DNA of 64,000 nucleotides from Nonomuraea africana (GCF_014873535.1 NZ_JADBEF010000001.1:4588001-4652000), one strand, 5' to 3'. Positions 51,290 to 59,876 are shown, counted from the first letter of the stretch. Notes: a model not told the origin generated them from the sequence alone. Numbers and translations are program-made.

Positions 51290-51492
51290 ATGCGACGGAT
51301 CGCCGCGCTCGTCCTTTCCCTCGCTGTCCACGCGCTGACCCTCGGCTTCGTCGTGCTCGGCGGGTAGATCGCGTCGCCTCTCCCTCGTTGTTCGTGTCGT
51401 GGCCGCTCGGCGCCTTCCTCGTCGCGGTCATCGGCACCGAGCTGAGCGGCCAGTACACCAGAGCGGCAGGCGGGTTCGGCCTCATCACGTGA
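51290..51492 (+). pseudogene. Frameshifted small membrane protein
   Basis: ATG 51290 opens 'MRRIAALVLSLAVHALTLGF', a signal/transmembrane-like segment ending at TAG 51365-51367 after 25 residues. In the +1 frame, coding-like sequence continues: 'SLFVSWPLGAFLVAVIGTEL' and 'QYTRAAGGFGLIT', to the stop at 51490-51492. Together they read as a two-helix protein of about 65 aa split by a frameshift near 51360-51370. It could instead be a genuine 25-residue peptide. Confidence 0.4.
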
Positions 51493-51499
51493 GAGACTT

Positions 51500-51540
51500 G
51501 ACTTCTCCCCGCCATGAATGAATGACGGGGATTCTCCCGC
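51500..51540 (-). other. Likely right end of the IS605 remnant
   Basis: On the minus strand: imperfect hairpin CCCCGTCATTCATT...ATGGCGGGG followed by AGAAGTCAA. IS200/IS605 elements end in subterminal hairpins rather than inverted repeats, and in TnpB systems this 3' region supplies the guide RNA scaffold. Confidence 0.45.
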
Positions 51541-51567
51541 CTCGCGACGGGATGGTTACTGCTGCTT

Positions 51568-52273
51568 CTACGCCGCTTGCGCGGTGGAGGTTTCGGGCGG
51601 TGCCAGGATCGGGATTGCCTTTCCTGGTCTTACCTGCCCTTCACAGTCGTTTCGGGTGTCCACCAGCCCGGCGGCCACGTCGTTCGGGGACCGAAGGCGG
51701 ATGCCTTCGGCGAGGATGTTGAGCGCGGCCGCGAAGTCACGGTCGTGGTGTTCGCCGCACTGCCGGCAGTCCCATTCGCGGACGTCGAGGGCGAGTTTCC
51801 CGACCTGCCAGCCGCAGCACGGGCAGAGCCGGGAGGAGGGATACCAGCGGTCGATCCGGATGAACTCGCGCCCGTACCGGGCGGCTTTGCCCTCCAACAG
51901 GCGCAGGAACGAGCCCCAGGAGGCGTCGGTCGTGGCGGGACTTGAAGACGGGCAGGCCCATCTTCGGACCCCGGCGCTTGCCGTTCACCGACTCGAAGAA
52001 GTTCTTGTACGCCACGTCGAGGTCTCGTAGCGACTGCTGCAACGGCACCGGGGAGACTTCCCCGAGCCACTCCCGCTCCGGGGTCCGCTTCGCGGCGGTG
52101 ATGCACATCTTCTGCAACTCCACGCCGCCGATCCGGGTCCGGTCGGCCTTCCAAGCGGCTTTGCGCCGCGCGAGCGCGTCGTTCCACACCGCGCGGACAC
52201 ACCCGAACGTCCGGGCCAGCGACTCCCGCTGGGGCGCGTCCGGATACAGCCGGTAGTTGTAGCGCAGCTTCAC
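51568..52273 (-). pseudogene. IS200/IS605 tnpB (OrfB), internally deleted and frameshifted
   Basis: N-terminal part from GTG 52273 ('VKLRYNYRLYPDAPQRESLA', 'FGCVRAVWNDALARRKAAW', 'LRDLDVAYKNFFES') matches the OrfB helix-turn-helix/wedge region to about residue 115. A frameshift near 51935 joins it to the C-terminal part ('TTDASWGSFLRLLEGKAARY', zinc ribbon 'CPCCGWQVG...CRQCGEHHDRD', RuvC-III Asp in 'HDRDFAAALNI'). Roughly 150 residues with RuvC-I and RuvC-II are gone, so the nuclease is dead. Inserted between lipB and lipA. No tnpA is present. Confidence 0.85.
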
Positions 52274-52414
52274 CGAACACCACCCCCCTTTCGCGACCTT
52301 GACGTCCCACGAACTCGAACACGTTATCGTCTGGCCGGTGACCGTGTCAGACGAATACCGCGGGGACGTGTTCACCGCTCCGATCTGAGGCCGAGGCTTT
52401 CTGCGGACCTTAGG

Positions 52415-52420
52415 TAAGCT
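52415..52420 (+). promoter_or_regulatory. -10 box TAAGCT before lipA
   Basis: Six nt before the GTG at 52427; lipA therefore has its own promoter despite the transposon remnant upstream. Confidence 0.5.
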
Positions 52421-52426
52421 GAGACG

Positions 52427-53356
52427 GTGACCGTTGCTCCTGAAGGCCGTAAGCTCCTCCGCCTGGAGGTGCGAAACGCCGAAACCCCTATTGAGCGCAA
52501 GCCCCCGTGGATCAAGACCAAGCTCAAGACCGGTCCCGAGTACACCGAGCTGAAATCGCTGGTGCGCAGGGAGGGCCTGCACACGGTCTGCGAAGAGGCC
52601 GGCTGTCCGAACATCTACGAGTGCTGGGAAGACCGCGAGGCGACCTTCCTCATCGGCGGTGACCAGTGCACCCGCCGCTGCGACTTCTGCCAGATCGACA
52701 CCGGCAAGCCCAAGGAGTACGACAAGGACGAGCCCCGCAGGGTCGCCGAGTCGGTGCAGCAGATGGGCCTGAAGTACGCCACGGTGACCGGCGTCGCCCG
52801 TGACGACCTGCCCGACGGCGGCGCCTGGCTCTACGCCGAGACCGCCAGGCAGATCCACTCGCTGCTGCCCGGCTGCGGCGTCGAGCTGCTGGTCCCCGAC
52901 TTCAACGGCGACCAGGCGCAGCTGGAGGAGGTCTTCTCCAGCAGGCCCGAGGTCTTCGCGCACAACATCGAGACCGTGCCGCGGATCTTCAAGCGGATCC
53001 GTCCCGCCTTCCGCTACGAGCGCTCCCTCGACGTGATCACCAAGGCGCGTGAGGCGGGGCTGGTCACCAAGTCCAACCTGATCCTGGGCATGGGCGAGGA
53101 GCGCGAGGAGATCGTCCAGGCGATGCGCGACCTGCACGAGGCCGGCTGCGACCTGCTGACGGTCACCCAGTACCTCCGCCCGACGCCGCGCCACCACCCG
53201 GTGGAGCGGTGGGTGAAGCCGGAGGAGTTCGTCGAGCTGCAGGCCGAGGCAGAGGCGATCGGCTTCGCCGGGGTGCTGTCGGGGCCGCTGGTCCGCTCCT
53301 CCTACCGCGCGGGGCGCCTCTACCAGCAGGCCATCGCGGCCCGCCAGACCGCCTGA
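52427..53356 (+). CDS. lipA: Lipoyl synthase LipA
   Basis: 309 aa radical-SAM enzyme inserting two sulfurs into protein-bound octanoate. Auxiliary 4Fe-4S cysteines lie in 'VCEEAGCPNIYECW' (~54-66) and the SAM cluster in 'CTRRCDFCQID' (CxxxCxxC, ~81-91). The C-terminal 'GPLVRSSYRAG' carries the conserved Ser ligand of the auxiliary cluster (R-S-S-Y). GTG start, leaderless type. Acts after LipB on the E2 lipoyl domain. Confidence 0.97.
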   Translation: MTVAPEGRKLLRLEVRNAETPIERKPPWIKTKLKTGPEYTELKSLVRREGLHTVCEEAGCPNIYECWEDREATFLIGGDQCTRRCDFCQIDTGKPKEYDKDEPRRVAESVQQMGLKYATVTGVARDDLPDGGAWLYAETARQIHSLLPGCGVELLVPDFNGDQAQLEEVFSSRPEVFAHNIETVPRIFKRIRPAFRYERSLDVITKAREAGLVTKSNLILGMGEEREEIVQAMRDLHEAGCDLLTVTQYLRPTPRHHPVERWVKPEEFVELQAEAEAIGFAGVLSGPLVRSSYRAGRLYQQAIAARQTA

Positions 53357-53368
53357 GCGAAACCGCCG

Positions 53369-53401
53369 AAGGACCGCGTCCCACCAGGGGCGCGGTCCTT
53401 T
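53369..53401 (+). terminator. lipA terminator
   Basis: Stem AAGGACCGCG / CGCGGTCCTT followed by TTG, 13 bp past the stop. Confidence 0.8.
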
Positions 53402-53471
53402 GCGCATCCCACAGGTAACGCAATGGTCACAAACCTATCGATCAGTCGGTTTTCTGGTGAACACTGACGGC

Positions 53472-55847
53472 GTGGACTTCGACGAACTGATCAACCAGCT
53501 GGACCTCTCCACCAAGATCCGCCTGCTCACCGGCGCGGACATGTGGTCGCTGCCCGCCGTTCCCGAGATCGGCCTCGACCGGCTCGTGATGAGCGACGGG
53601 CCCATCGGCGTGCGGGGCGAGCAGTGGACCTCCGCCGACCCCTCGATCGCCCTCCCGAGCCCCACCGCGCTGGCCGCCACCTGGGACGTCGGCCTGGTCC
53701 GCCAGGTGGGCCGCCTGCTCGCCCAGGAGGCCAGGCGCAAGGGCGTGCACGTGCTGCTGGCCCCTACCATCAACCTGCACCGCTCCCCCCTCGGCGGGCG
53801 ACACTTCGAGTGCTTCTCCGAGGACCCCTACCTCACAGGCGAGCTGGGCGCGGCCTACGTGGAGGGCGTGCAGGAGGGCGGCGTCGCCACCACGCCCAAG
53901 CACTTCGTGGCCAACGACTTCGAGACCGACCGCTTCACCGTCGATGTCAAGGTGAGCGACAAGGTGCTGCGCGAGGCGTACCTGGCGCCGTTCGAGCGGG
54001 TGGTGCGGGCCGGGGCGTGGGGCCTCATGACGGCCTACAACTCGGTCAACGGCACCACGATGACCGAGCACACGGACCTGGTGAACGGCGTGCTGAAGCG
54101 GGAGTGGGGCTTCGACGGCTACGTCGTGTCCGACTGGACCGCCGTGCGCTCCACCGAGGCGGCGGCCGAGGGCGGCACCGACGTGGCGATGCCGGGCCCC
54201 TTCGGCCCGTGGGGCGACAAGCTCGAGGAGGCCGTGCGCGAGGGACGGGTGCCCGAGTCGGTCGTCGACGACAAGGTCCGCCGCATCCTCCGCCTGGCCC
54301 ACCGGGTCGGCGCCCTGCGCCCAGGGCCCGACCGGCCCGCGGAGCCCGCCGCGATCGACGGGGTGGCGCTGGCGCGGGAGGTGGCCGCGCGCTCGTTCAC
54401 ACTGCTCAAGAACGACGGCGAGGTGCTGCCCCTCACGGGGGTGCGGACCCTGGCGCTCATCGGGTCGGCCGCCGACGAGGCGCGGATCATGGGTGGAGGA
54501 AGCGCGCAGGTCTTCCCCGACCGCACGGTCTCCCCGCTGGAGGGCCTGGGGGCGCGCGGCGAGGTGCGCTACGCCCTCGGCACCGACCCGAGGGTACGGC
54601 TGTCGCCGCTGGCCGTACCGACGACCGCGCAGTTCCTCGACGCCGAGGGACAGGTGCTCGCCGAGCACCCGCTGGCGGCGACGGAGGCGCGCTGGGTCGG
54701 CCAGCTGCCGCCCGACGTGGACGGCGACCGGCTGAGCGCGGTACGGCTGCGCGCCACCTACACCCCCGACGTGACCGGCACGCACGAGCTGTCCGTCGCG
54801 GGCGTGGGTCCCTTCACCGTGCACGTCGACGGCGCACCCGTCTTCGACGCGACCATCGAACTGGAGGGCGACGACCCGGCCGCGGCGTTCCTGTCGCCGC
54901 CCGAGCGGCGCGTCGCCGTCGAGCTGGCCGAGGGCACGGCGTACGAGCTGGAGGTGACCCATCCCGCAGGGGCGTTCGGCGGCATGGCGTTCGTCGCCTA
55001 CACCCTCGGCCACGCCAACCCCTCTCCCGGCGACGACGTGCTCATCGCGCAGGCGGTGGAGGCGGCGCGCGCGTGCGAGGTGGCCGTGGTGGTGGCCTCC
55101 ACGACGCTCGAGGTGGAGAGCGAGGGCTTCGACCGCCAGGACCTGCGCCTGCCAGGACGTCAGGACGAACTCATCGCCGCCGTCGCGGCCGCCAACCCGC
55201 GCACGGTCGTGGTCGTCAACGCGGGCTCGCCGGTCGAGATGCCGTGGATCGACGACGTGGCCGCGGTGCTGCTCACCTGGTTCCCCGGGCAGGAGGCGGG
55301 GCTGGCGCTGGCCGACGTCCTGTACGGCGACGCCGAGCCAGGCGGCCGCCTGCCCACCACCTGGCCGGCACGGCTGGCCGACAGCCCCGTCGTCAACGTC
55401 ACGCCGGTCGACGGAGTGGTCCCCTACGAGGAGGGCGTCTTCATCGGCTACCGGGGCTGGGAGAAGCTGGAGCGCACGCCCGCGTTCTGGTTCGGCCACG
55501 GCCTGGGCTACACGACCTGGTCCTACGACTCGATCGCCGTCGAGGGCTCGACCGTGACGGTCGCGGTCACGAACACCGGCTCCCGCCCGGGACGGGAGGT
55601 CGTGCAGGTGTACGTCTCGGCCACTCCCGGCTCGGACACGCCCGACGACCGGCCCGCCAGGTGGCTGGCCGGGTTCGACGTGGTGGCGGCCGCGCCGGGA
55701 GAGACGGTGCTGACCACGGTGTTCCTGCCGGAGCGAGCCTTCCAGGTCTGGACGGCCGACGGCTGGCAGACCGTGCGCGGCGAGTACGCGATCGAGGCGG
55801 GCCGCAGCGTCGCCGACCGCAGGCTCGGCGCGACCACCAAGATCTGA
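53472..55847 (+). CDS. Glycoside hydrolase family 3 beta-glucosidase with PA14-like insert
   Basis: 791 aa, no signal peptide. GH3 N-terminal barrel (~10-290) has 'DGPIGVRGEQW', substrate-binding 'TTPKHFVANDFETDR' (KHF) and nucleophile Asp in 'FDGYVVSDWTAVRST' (~222). The C-terminal GH3 sandwich has 'AREVAARSFTLLKNDGEVLP'; a PA14-like insert at ~395-515 ('TYTPDVTGTHELSVAGVGPF') and a closing fibronectin-III-like domain ('VAVTNTGSRPGREVVQVYVS') match large bacterial beta-glucosidases/xylosidases. GTG 53472 or GTG 53457; neither has a clear ribosome-binding site. Confidence 0.93.
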   Translation: MDFDELINQLDLSTKIRLLTGADMWSLPAVPEIGLDRLVMSDGPIGVRGEQWTSADPSIALPSPTALAATWDVGLVRQVGRLLAQEARRKGVHVLLAPTINLHRSPLGGRHFECFSEDPYLTGELGAAYVEGVQEGGVATTPKHFVANDFETDRFTVDVKVSDKVLREAYLAPFERVVRAGAWGLMTAYNSVNGTTMTEHTDLVNGVLKREWGFDGYVVSDWTAVRSTEAAAEGGTDVAMPGPFGPWGDKLEEAVREGRVPESVVDDKVRRILRLAHRVGALRPGPDRPAEPAAIDGVALAREVAARSFTLLKNDGEVLPLTGVRTLALIGSAADEARIMGGGSAQVFPDRTVSPLEGLGARGEVRYALGTDPRVRLSPLAVPTTAQFLDAEGQVLAEHPLAATEARWVGQLPPDVDGDRLSAVRLRATYTPDVTGTHELSVAGVGPFTVHVDGAPVFDATIELEGDDPAAAFLSPPERRVAVELAEGTAYELEVTHPAGAFGGMAFVAYTLGHANPSPGDDVLIAQAVEAARACEVAVVVASTTLEVESEGFDRQDLRLPGRQDELIAAVAAANPRTVVVVNAGSPVEMPWIDDVAAVLLTWFPGQEAGLALADVLYGDAEPGGRLPTTWPARLADSPVVNVTPVDGVVPYEEGVFIGYRGWEKLERTPAFWFGHGLGYTTWSYDSIAVEGSTVTVAVTNTGSRPGREVVQVYVSATPGSDTPDDRPARWLAGFDVVAAAPGETVLTTVFLPERAFQVWTADGWQTVRGEYAIEAGRSVADRRLGATTKI

Positions 55848-55858
55848 GCCGTCACACC

Positions 55859-55891
55859 GCGCCCCCGTGAGCCACGCGCTCGCGGGGGCGC
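55859..55891 (+). terminator. GH3 gene terminator
   Basis: GCGCCCCCG / CGGGGGCGC stem with GAG/CTC inner pairing, 12 bp past the stop. Confidence 0.7.
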
Positions 55892-55983
55892 ATGGCCGTC
55901 CTCGGGATGACGGGGCTCCGCGCCGTGCGCCCGGAGTATGACGATCAGTTCGTCCAGCGGGAGGAAGGCGCCGCCGCCGCCCG

Positions 55984-56090
55984 CTGGCCCAGCGCGCCTA
56001 CGTGAGCGCCTTCTTCGACCTGCGCCTGAAGGGCAGGCCCACCATCCTGTTCGACGGCCAGAGCAGCCGCTTCCCCGAGGTGAAGCCGAT
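55984..56090 (+). pseudogene. C-terminal remnant of an alpha/beta-hydrolase-like protein
   Basis: In one plus-strand frame, the stretch reads 'LAQRAYVSAFFDLRLKGRPT' then 'ILFDGQSSRFPEVKPI', resembling the end of exported dienelactone-hydrolase/PAF-acetylhydrolase-like enzymes ('QRAYVSAFFD.hLrG...L.gpS.rFPEV'). A stop codon precedes it at 55939-55941 and there is no start, so only the tail survives. It fills the 300-bp gap between the GH3 gene and DUF4191; the assignment rests on a short match. Confidence 0.35.
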
Positions 56091-56140
56091 CCCCTGGCGG
56101 AAGGGCGGGTCACGTTTTCATCTCCGGCGGGAGGTGTTTG

Positions 56141-56146
56141 TATCCT
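56141..56146 (+). promoter_or_regulatory. -10 box TATCCT before the DUF4191 gene
   Basis: Seven nt before the ATG at 56154. Confidence 0.5.
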
Positions 56147-56153
56147 TCACAAC

Positions 56154-56834
56154 ATGGCTAAGCCCGTAGACCCAGAGAAGCCGGGGCGCATCAAGCAGCT
56201 CCGCATGATCGCGAAGATCATCCAGCAGGCCAACCCCAAGGGGATGCCGATCGTCTTTCTCTCGGCGGTCGCCACGCTGGCGGTGGTCATCGTGATCGGC
56301 CTGGTCACGGGCTGGTTCTGGTATTCGATCTTCATCGGCATCATGCTCGCGTTCACCGTGGGCCTGGTCGTGTTCGGCCAGCTGGCCCAGCGCGCCCAGT
56401 ACTCCATGCTCGACGGCCAGACCGGCGCGGCCGCCGCGGTGCTGCAGGGCATGCGGGGCAACTGGGAGGTGACCCCGGCGATCGCCGCCAACCGCGACCA
56501 GGACCTCGTGCACCTGGTGGTGGGCTTCCCCGGCATCGTGCTGGTCTCCGAGGGCCCCGGCAACCGCGTCCAGAAGATGCTGGTCGGTGAGAAGAAGCGG
56601 CTGCAGCGCGTGGTCATGGACGTGCCGGTCTACGACGTCCAGTGCGGCGACGGCGAGGGCCAGGTGCCGCTCGGCAAGCTGCAGCGCCACCTGATGAAGC
56701 TGCCGCGCAACCTCAAGAAGCCGGCCGTGAACCAGGTCAAGGACCGGCTGCGCTCGCTGCCGAAGAACCTGCCGATGCCCAAGGGTCCGATGCCCAAGGG
56801 CGCCCGCATGCCGCGCGGCCCGAAGATGCGCTAG
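56154..56834 (+). CDS. DUF4191 membrane protein
   Basis: 226 aa. 'MAKPVDPEKPGRIKQLRMIA' opening, two transmembrane helices (~32-53, ~57-78), a soluble domain ('FPGIVLVSEGPGNRVQKMLV'), and a Lys/Pro/Met-rich C-terminus ('LPMPKGPMPKGARMPRGP'). Present across actinobacteria between lipA and glnA. Function unknown. Its TAG shares a base with the next GTG, so the methyltransferase is coupled to it. Confidence 0.9.
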   Translation: MAKPVDPEKPGRIKQLRMIAKIIQQANPKGMPIVFLSAVATLAVVIVIGLVTGWFWYSIFIGIMLAFTVGLVVFGQLAQRAQYSMLDGQTGAAAAVLQGMRGNWEVTPAIAANRDQDLVHLVVGFPGIVLVSEGPGNRVQKMLVGEKKRLQRVVMDVPVYDVQCGDGEGQVPLGKLQRHLMKLPRNLKKPAVNQVKDRLRSLPKNLPMPKGPMPKGARMPRGPKMR

Positions 56835-57595
56835 TGCTGTCTCCGTCGTCGCGCGCCAACCGCTTCTGGTGGGACGGCAACGCGGACGAGTACCAGGTGG
56901 AGCACGGAGACTTCCTCCGCGACTCCGGCTTCATCTGGTGCCCCGAGGGAGTCGACGAGGCAGCGGCGCATCTGCTCGGCGACGTCACGGCCAAGGACGT
57001 GCTGGAGATCGGCTGCGGCGCCGCCCAGTGCGCGCGATGGCTGGCCGGGCAGGGTGCGCGGGTGGCGGCCTTCGACATCTCCCACCGCCAGCTGCGCCAC
57101 TCCCAGCGCATCGATCTCGACACCGGCTCGCGGGTGCCCGTCGTGCAGGCCGACGCCGAGAGCCTGCCCTTCGCCGCGGCCAGCTTCGATCTGGCCTGCT
57201 CGGCCTTCGGTGCGCTGCCGTTCGTGGCCGAGCCGCTGAAGGTCTTCCAGGAGGTCCGCAGGGTGCTGCGGCCCGGCGGGCGGTTCGTGTTCTCGGTGAG
57301 CCATCCGATCAGGTGGGCCTTCCCCGACGACCCGGGCGAGCGGGGGCTCACCTCCGACCGCTCCTACTTCGACCGCACGCCGTACGAGGAGAGGGACGAC
57401 GCGGGCACGCCCACCTACGTCGAGCACCACCGCACCATGGGCGACTGGATCGCCCTGCTCGTCGCCTCCGGCCTGACCGTCCAGGGGCTGCTGGAGCCCG
57501 AGTGGCCGCCGGGCCACGACCGCGTGTGGGGCGGCTGGAGCCCCCTCAGGGGCCGCCACTTCCCCGGCACCGCCATCTTCACCTGTAGCGCCTAG
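56834..57595 (+). CDS. Class I SAM-dependent methyltransferase
   Basis: 253 aa. SAM motif I 'VLEIGCGAAQCARWLAGQGA' (~55-74), motif II 'VVQADAESLPFAAASFDLAC', and motif III 'VRRVLRPGGRFVFSVSHPIR', the methyltransf_11 pattern. Opens 'SRANRFWWDGNADEYQVEHG'. GTG 56834 overlaps the DUF4191 stop by one base. The substrate is unknown; similar proteins beside lipA/glnA are common in the phylum. Confidence 0.9.
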   Translation: MLSPSSRANRFWWDGNADEYQVEHGDFLRDSGFIWCPEGVDEAAAHLLGDVTAKDVLEIGCGAAQCARWLAGQGARVAAFDISHRQLRHSQRIDLDTGSRVPVVQADAESLPFAAASFDLACSAFGALPFVAEPLKVFQEVRRVLRPGGRFVFSVSHPIRWAFPDDPGERGLTSDRSYFDRTPYEERDDAGTPTYVEHHRTMGDWIALLVASGLTVQGLLEPEWPPGHDRVWGGWSPLRGRHFPGTAIFTCSA

Positions 57596-57662
57596 CCATG
57601 GCGTCGGCCAGCGCCGGCCGCCTGCTCGGCGGCCACCGACAGCCGTCAGAATGTGTCTGTGG

Positions 57663-58130
57663 CTACATGCGCACGACCATGGTGTTCGACACCCGGTCGT
57701 GCACGCCGCGCTGGTCGCGGTCGAAGATCACCGCGGGGACGGCCAGGCACAGCAGGATCGTGCGCACCAGCACGGGCAGCCAACGGGGCCGCCCGCCGTC
57801 CATCGCCGCGACCCTGATGCCCAGCAGCCGGTGCCCGAACGTCTGGCCGAGGAAGCCGACCAGCAGGAGGTACTGCACCGCGAAGACCGCCACGGGGACC
57901 CACGGCGACTCGGCCGGGTTGATCCGCAGCAGCGCCTGCGTGATCGCCCAGGTGCAGATGAGCCAGTCGATGATCAGCGCGCCGAACCTGCGCCCGAACC
58001 TGGCCATCGAGCCGCTGCCCTCCTCGGGCACGCCCAGCCGCTCACCCGGGTACCCGAGATCGACCCCCGCCGACCGCACCCCGCCCAGCCAGGTCTGGGT
58101 CCACCGGGGCTGCTCCTGCTTGCCGCTCAT
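57663..58130 (-). CDS. RDD-family membrane protein
   Basis: 155 aa, three to four transmembrane helices. RDD signature Arg-Asp-Asp: Arg in 'ARFGRRFGALIIDWLI' (~45), Asp in the same helix (D55), and Asp in the C-terminal 'IFDRDQRGVHDRVSNTMVV'. 'FGQTFGHRLLGIRV'-type sequence (here 'LGQTFGHRLLGIRV') is the family core. Divergent from glnA, as in mycobacteria. Role possibly in ion transport; not established. Confidence 0.9.
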   Translation of the reverse strand: MSGKQEQPRWTQTWLGGVRSAGVDLGYPGERLGVPEEGSGSMARFGRRFGALIIDWLICTWAITQALLRINPAESPWVPVAVFAVQYLLLVGFLGQTFGHRLLGIRVAAMDGGRPRWLPVLVRTILLCLAVPAVIFDRDQRGVHDRVSNTMVVRM

Positions 58131-58136
58131 ACGTCA

Positions 58137-58142
58137 ACGGTA
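58137..58142 (-). promoter_or_regulatory. -10 box TACCGT before the RDD gene
   Basis: Six nt before the ATG at 58130. Confidence 0.45.
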
Positions 58143-58291
58143 TCCGCCGGGGGCGCCGGTCCGTCTCGCGCCCGGACACCCCTCGGCGGAGAGGGTGCGG
58201 CGCTTAACACATGCGAAACAATCGGGACACGGGCCGGAAACGGCCGACTCCTAGGTTGGGCCTGATAGCCATGCCCCTGGGAGGTTCGAGA

Positions 58292-59716
58292 GTGTTTAAC
58301 TCCGCCGACGACGTCCTGAAGTTCATTGGGGACGAAGGGGTGCAGTTCGTCGATGTCAGGTTCACCGACCTGCCCGGGACGACTCACCACTTCACCTTCC
58401 CCGTCGAGAACTTCGGCGCCAGCGTGTTCTCCGACGGCCTCATGTTCGACGGCTCGTCGATCCGCGGTTTCCAGGCCATCCACGAGTCGGACATGCTTCT
58501 GCTGCCCGACCCCTCCAGCGCCGTGCTCGACCCGTTCCGCCAGCACAAGACGCTCAACATCAACTTCTTCGTCCACGACCCGCTGACCGGTGAGGCCTAC
58601 AGCCGCGACCCGCGCAACGTCGCCCGCAAGGCGGAGGAGTACCTCAAGGGCACCGGCATCGCCGACACGGCCTACTTCGGGCCCGAGGCCGAGTTCTACA
58701 TCTTCGACGACGTCCGCTTCGAGACGAGCGCGAACGCCGGCTTCTACTACATCGACTCCATCGAGGGCGCCTGGAACACCGGCAAGGCCGCCGAGGGCGG
58801 CAACCTCGGCTACAAGCCGCGCTACAAGGGCGGCTACTTCCCGGTGCCGCCGATGGACCACTTCACCGACCTGCGCTCGGAGATGGTCCGCAACCTCATC
58901 GAGTGCGGCGTCGACGTCGAGATGCAGCACCACGAGGTCGGCACCGCCGGTCAGGCGGAGATCGACTTCAAGTTCGGCACGCTGCTCAAGACCGCCGACA
59001 ACCTGATGCTCTACAAGTACGTCATCAAGAGCACGGCCCTGGAGTACGGCCACACGGTCACCTTCATGCCGAAGCCGATCTTCGGTGACAACGGCTCGGG
59101 CATGCACTGCCACCAGTCACTGTGGAAGGACGGCTCGCCGCTCTTCTACGACGAGGTCGGCTACGCGGGCCTGTCCGACACCGCCCGCTACTACATCGGC
59201 GGCCTGCTCAAGCACGCGCCCTCGCTGCTGGCCTTCACCAACCCGACGGTCAACTCCTACCACCGCCTGGTGCCGGGGTACGAGGCTCCCGTCAACCTGG
59301 TCTACTCCCAGCGCAACCGCTCGGCCTGCGTGCGCATCCCGATCACCGGGTCCAACCCGAAGGCCAAGCGCATCGAGTTCAGGGTGCCCGACCCCTCCTG
59401 CAACCCGTACTTCGCGTTCGCGGCGATGCTGATGGCGGGCATCGACGGCATCCGCAACAAGATCGAGCCGCCGGAGCCCGTCGACAAGGACCTCTACGAG
59501 CTGCCGCCCGAGGAGGCGCGTCTCGTCCCGCAGGTGCCCGGCTCGCTGACGGAGGTACTCAACGCGCTCGAGGCCGACCACGACTACCTGCTCGAGGGCG
59601 GCGTGTTCACGCCCGACCTGATCGAGACGTGGATCGAGTACAAGCGCACCAACGAGGTCGACCCGATCCGGCTGCGCCCGCACCCGCACGAGTTCGAGAT
59701 GTACTACGACGTGTGA
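58292..59716 (+). CDS. glnA: Glutamine synthetase type I GlnA
   Basis: 474 aa, dodecameric. Makes glutamine from glutamate, ammonia and ATP. Visible: 'VRFTDLPGTTHHFTFPVENF', 'GSSIRGFQAIHESDMLLLPD', metal ligands in 'YFGPEAEFYIFD', 'NGSGMHCHQSLWKDG', 'VPGYEAPVNLVYSQRNRSA', and the adenylylation Tyr in 'VDKDLYELPPEEAR' (~397), so it should be regulated by GlnE. GTG 58292 with GGGAGG 6 nt upstream matches the usual 'VFNSADDVLKFI' start. Followed by a strong terminator. Confidence 0.97.
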   Translation: MFNSADDVLKFIGDEGVQFVDVRFTDLPGTTHHFTFPVENFGASVFSDGLMFDGSSIRGFQAIHESDMLLLPDPSSAVLDPFRQHKTLNINFFVHDPLTGEAYSRDPRNVARKAEEYLKGTGIADTAYFGPEAEFYIFDDVRFETSANAGFYYIDSIEGAWNTGKAAEGGNLGYKPRYKGGYFPVPPMDHFTDLRSEMVRNLIECGVDVEMQHHEVGTAGQAEIDFKFGTLLKTADNLMLYKYVIKSTALEYGHTVTFMPKPIFGDNGSGMHCHQSLWKDGSPLFYDEVGYAGLSDTARYYIGGLLKHAPSLLAFTNPTVNSYHRLVPGYEAPVNLVYSQRNRSACVRIPITGSNPKAKRIEFRVPDPSCNPYFAFAAMLMAGIDGIRNKIEPPEPVDKDLYELPPEEARLVPQVPGSLTEVLNALEADHDYLLEGGVFTPDLIETWIEYKRTNEVDPIRLRPHPHEFEMYYDV

Positions 59717-59828
59717 CGGCACGGTTTCCCAGCCTCGGCGATCTTCCCGGAAATGGGCTCTGAGCTGGGAAAACCTTGTGGTTAGTTGTCGTTGTTTGTA
59801 GTAGTTACTGAGCAACGTCAGCCGGAAC

Positions 59829-59844
59829 AAAACCGGAACAGAAC
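59829..59844. repeat. 16-bp direct repeat, left copy
   Basis: AAAACCGGAACAGAAC, identical to 62472-62487. Partly overlaps the glnA terminator stem. Candidate attachment-site core or duplicated recombinase tail. Confidence 0.55.
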
Positions 59845-59876
59845 GGCCCGGCACCGAAATCGGTGCCGGGCCGTTC
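59841..59876 (+). terminator. glnA-side terminator
   Basis: 17-bp stem GAACGGCCCGGCACCGA / TCGGTGCCGGGCCGTTC with a 2-nt centre, then TTTG; 124 bp past the glnA stop. Confidence 0.8.

Noticed and set aside
53369..53401. Regulatory attenuator for the GH3 gene
   Set aside because: Position 13 bp after lipA and stem-T structure fit a plain lipA terminator; no leader peptide or sugar-regulator site was visible.
59717..59840. tRNA gene as integration target of the island
   Set aside because: No cloverleaf, T-loop GTTCRANTC or acceptor pairing could be read on either strand next to the 16-bp repeat.
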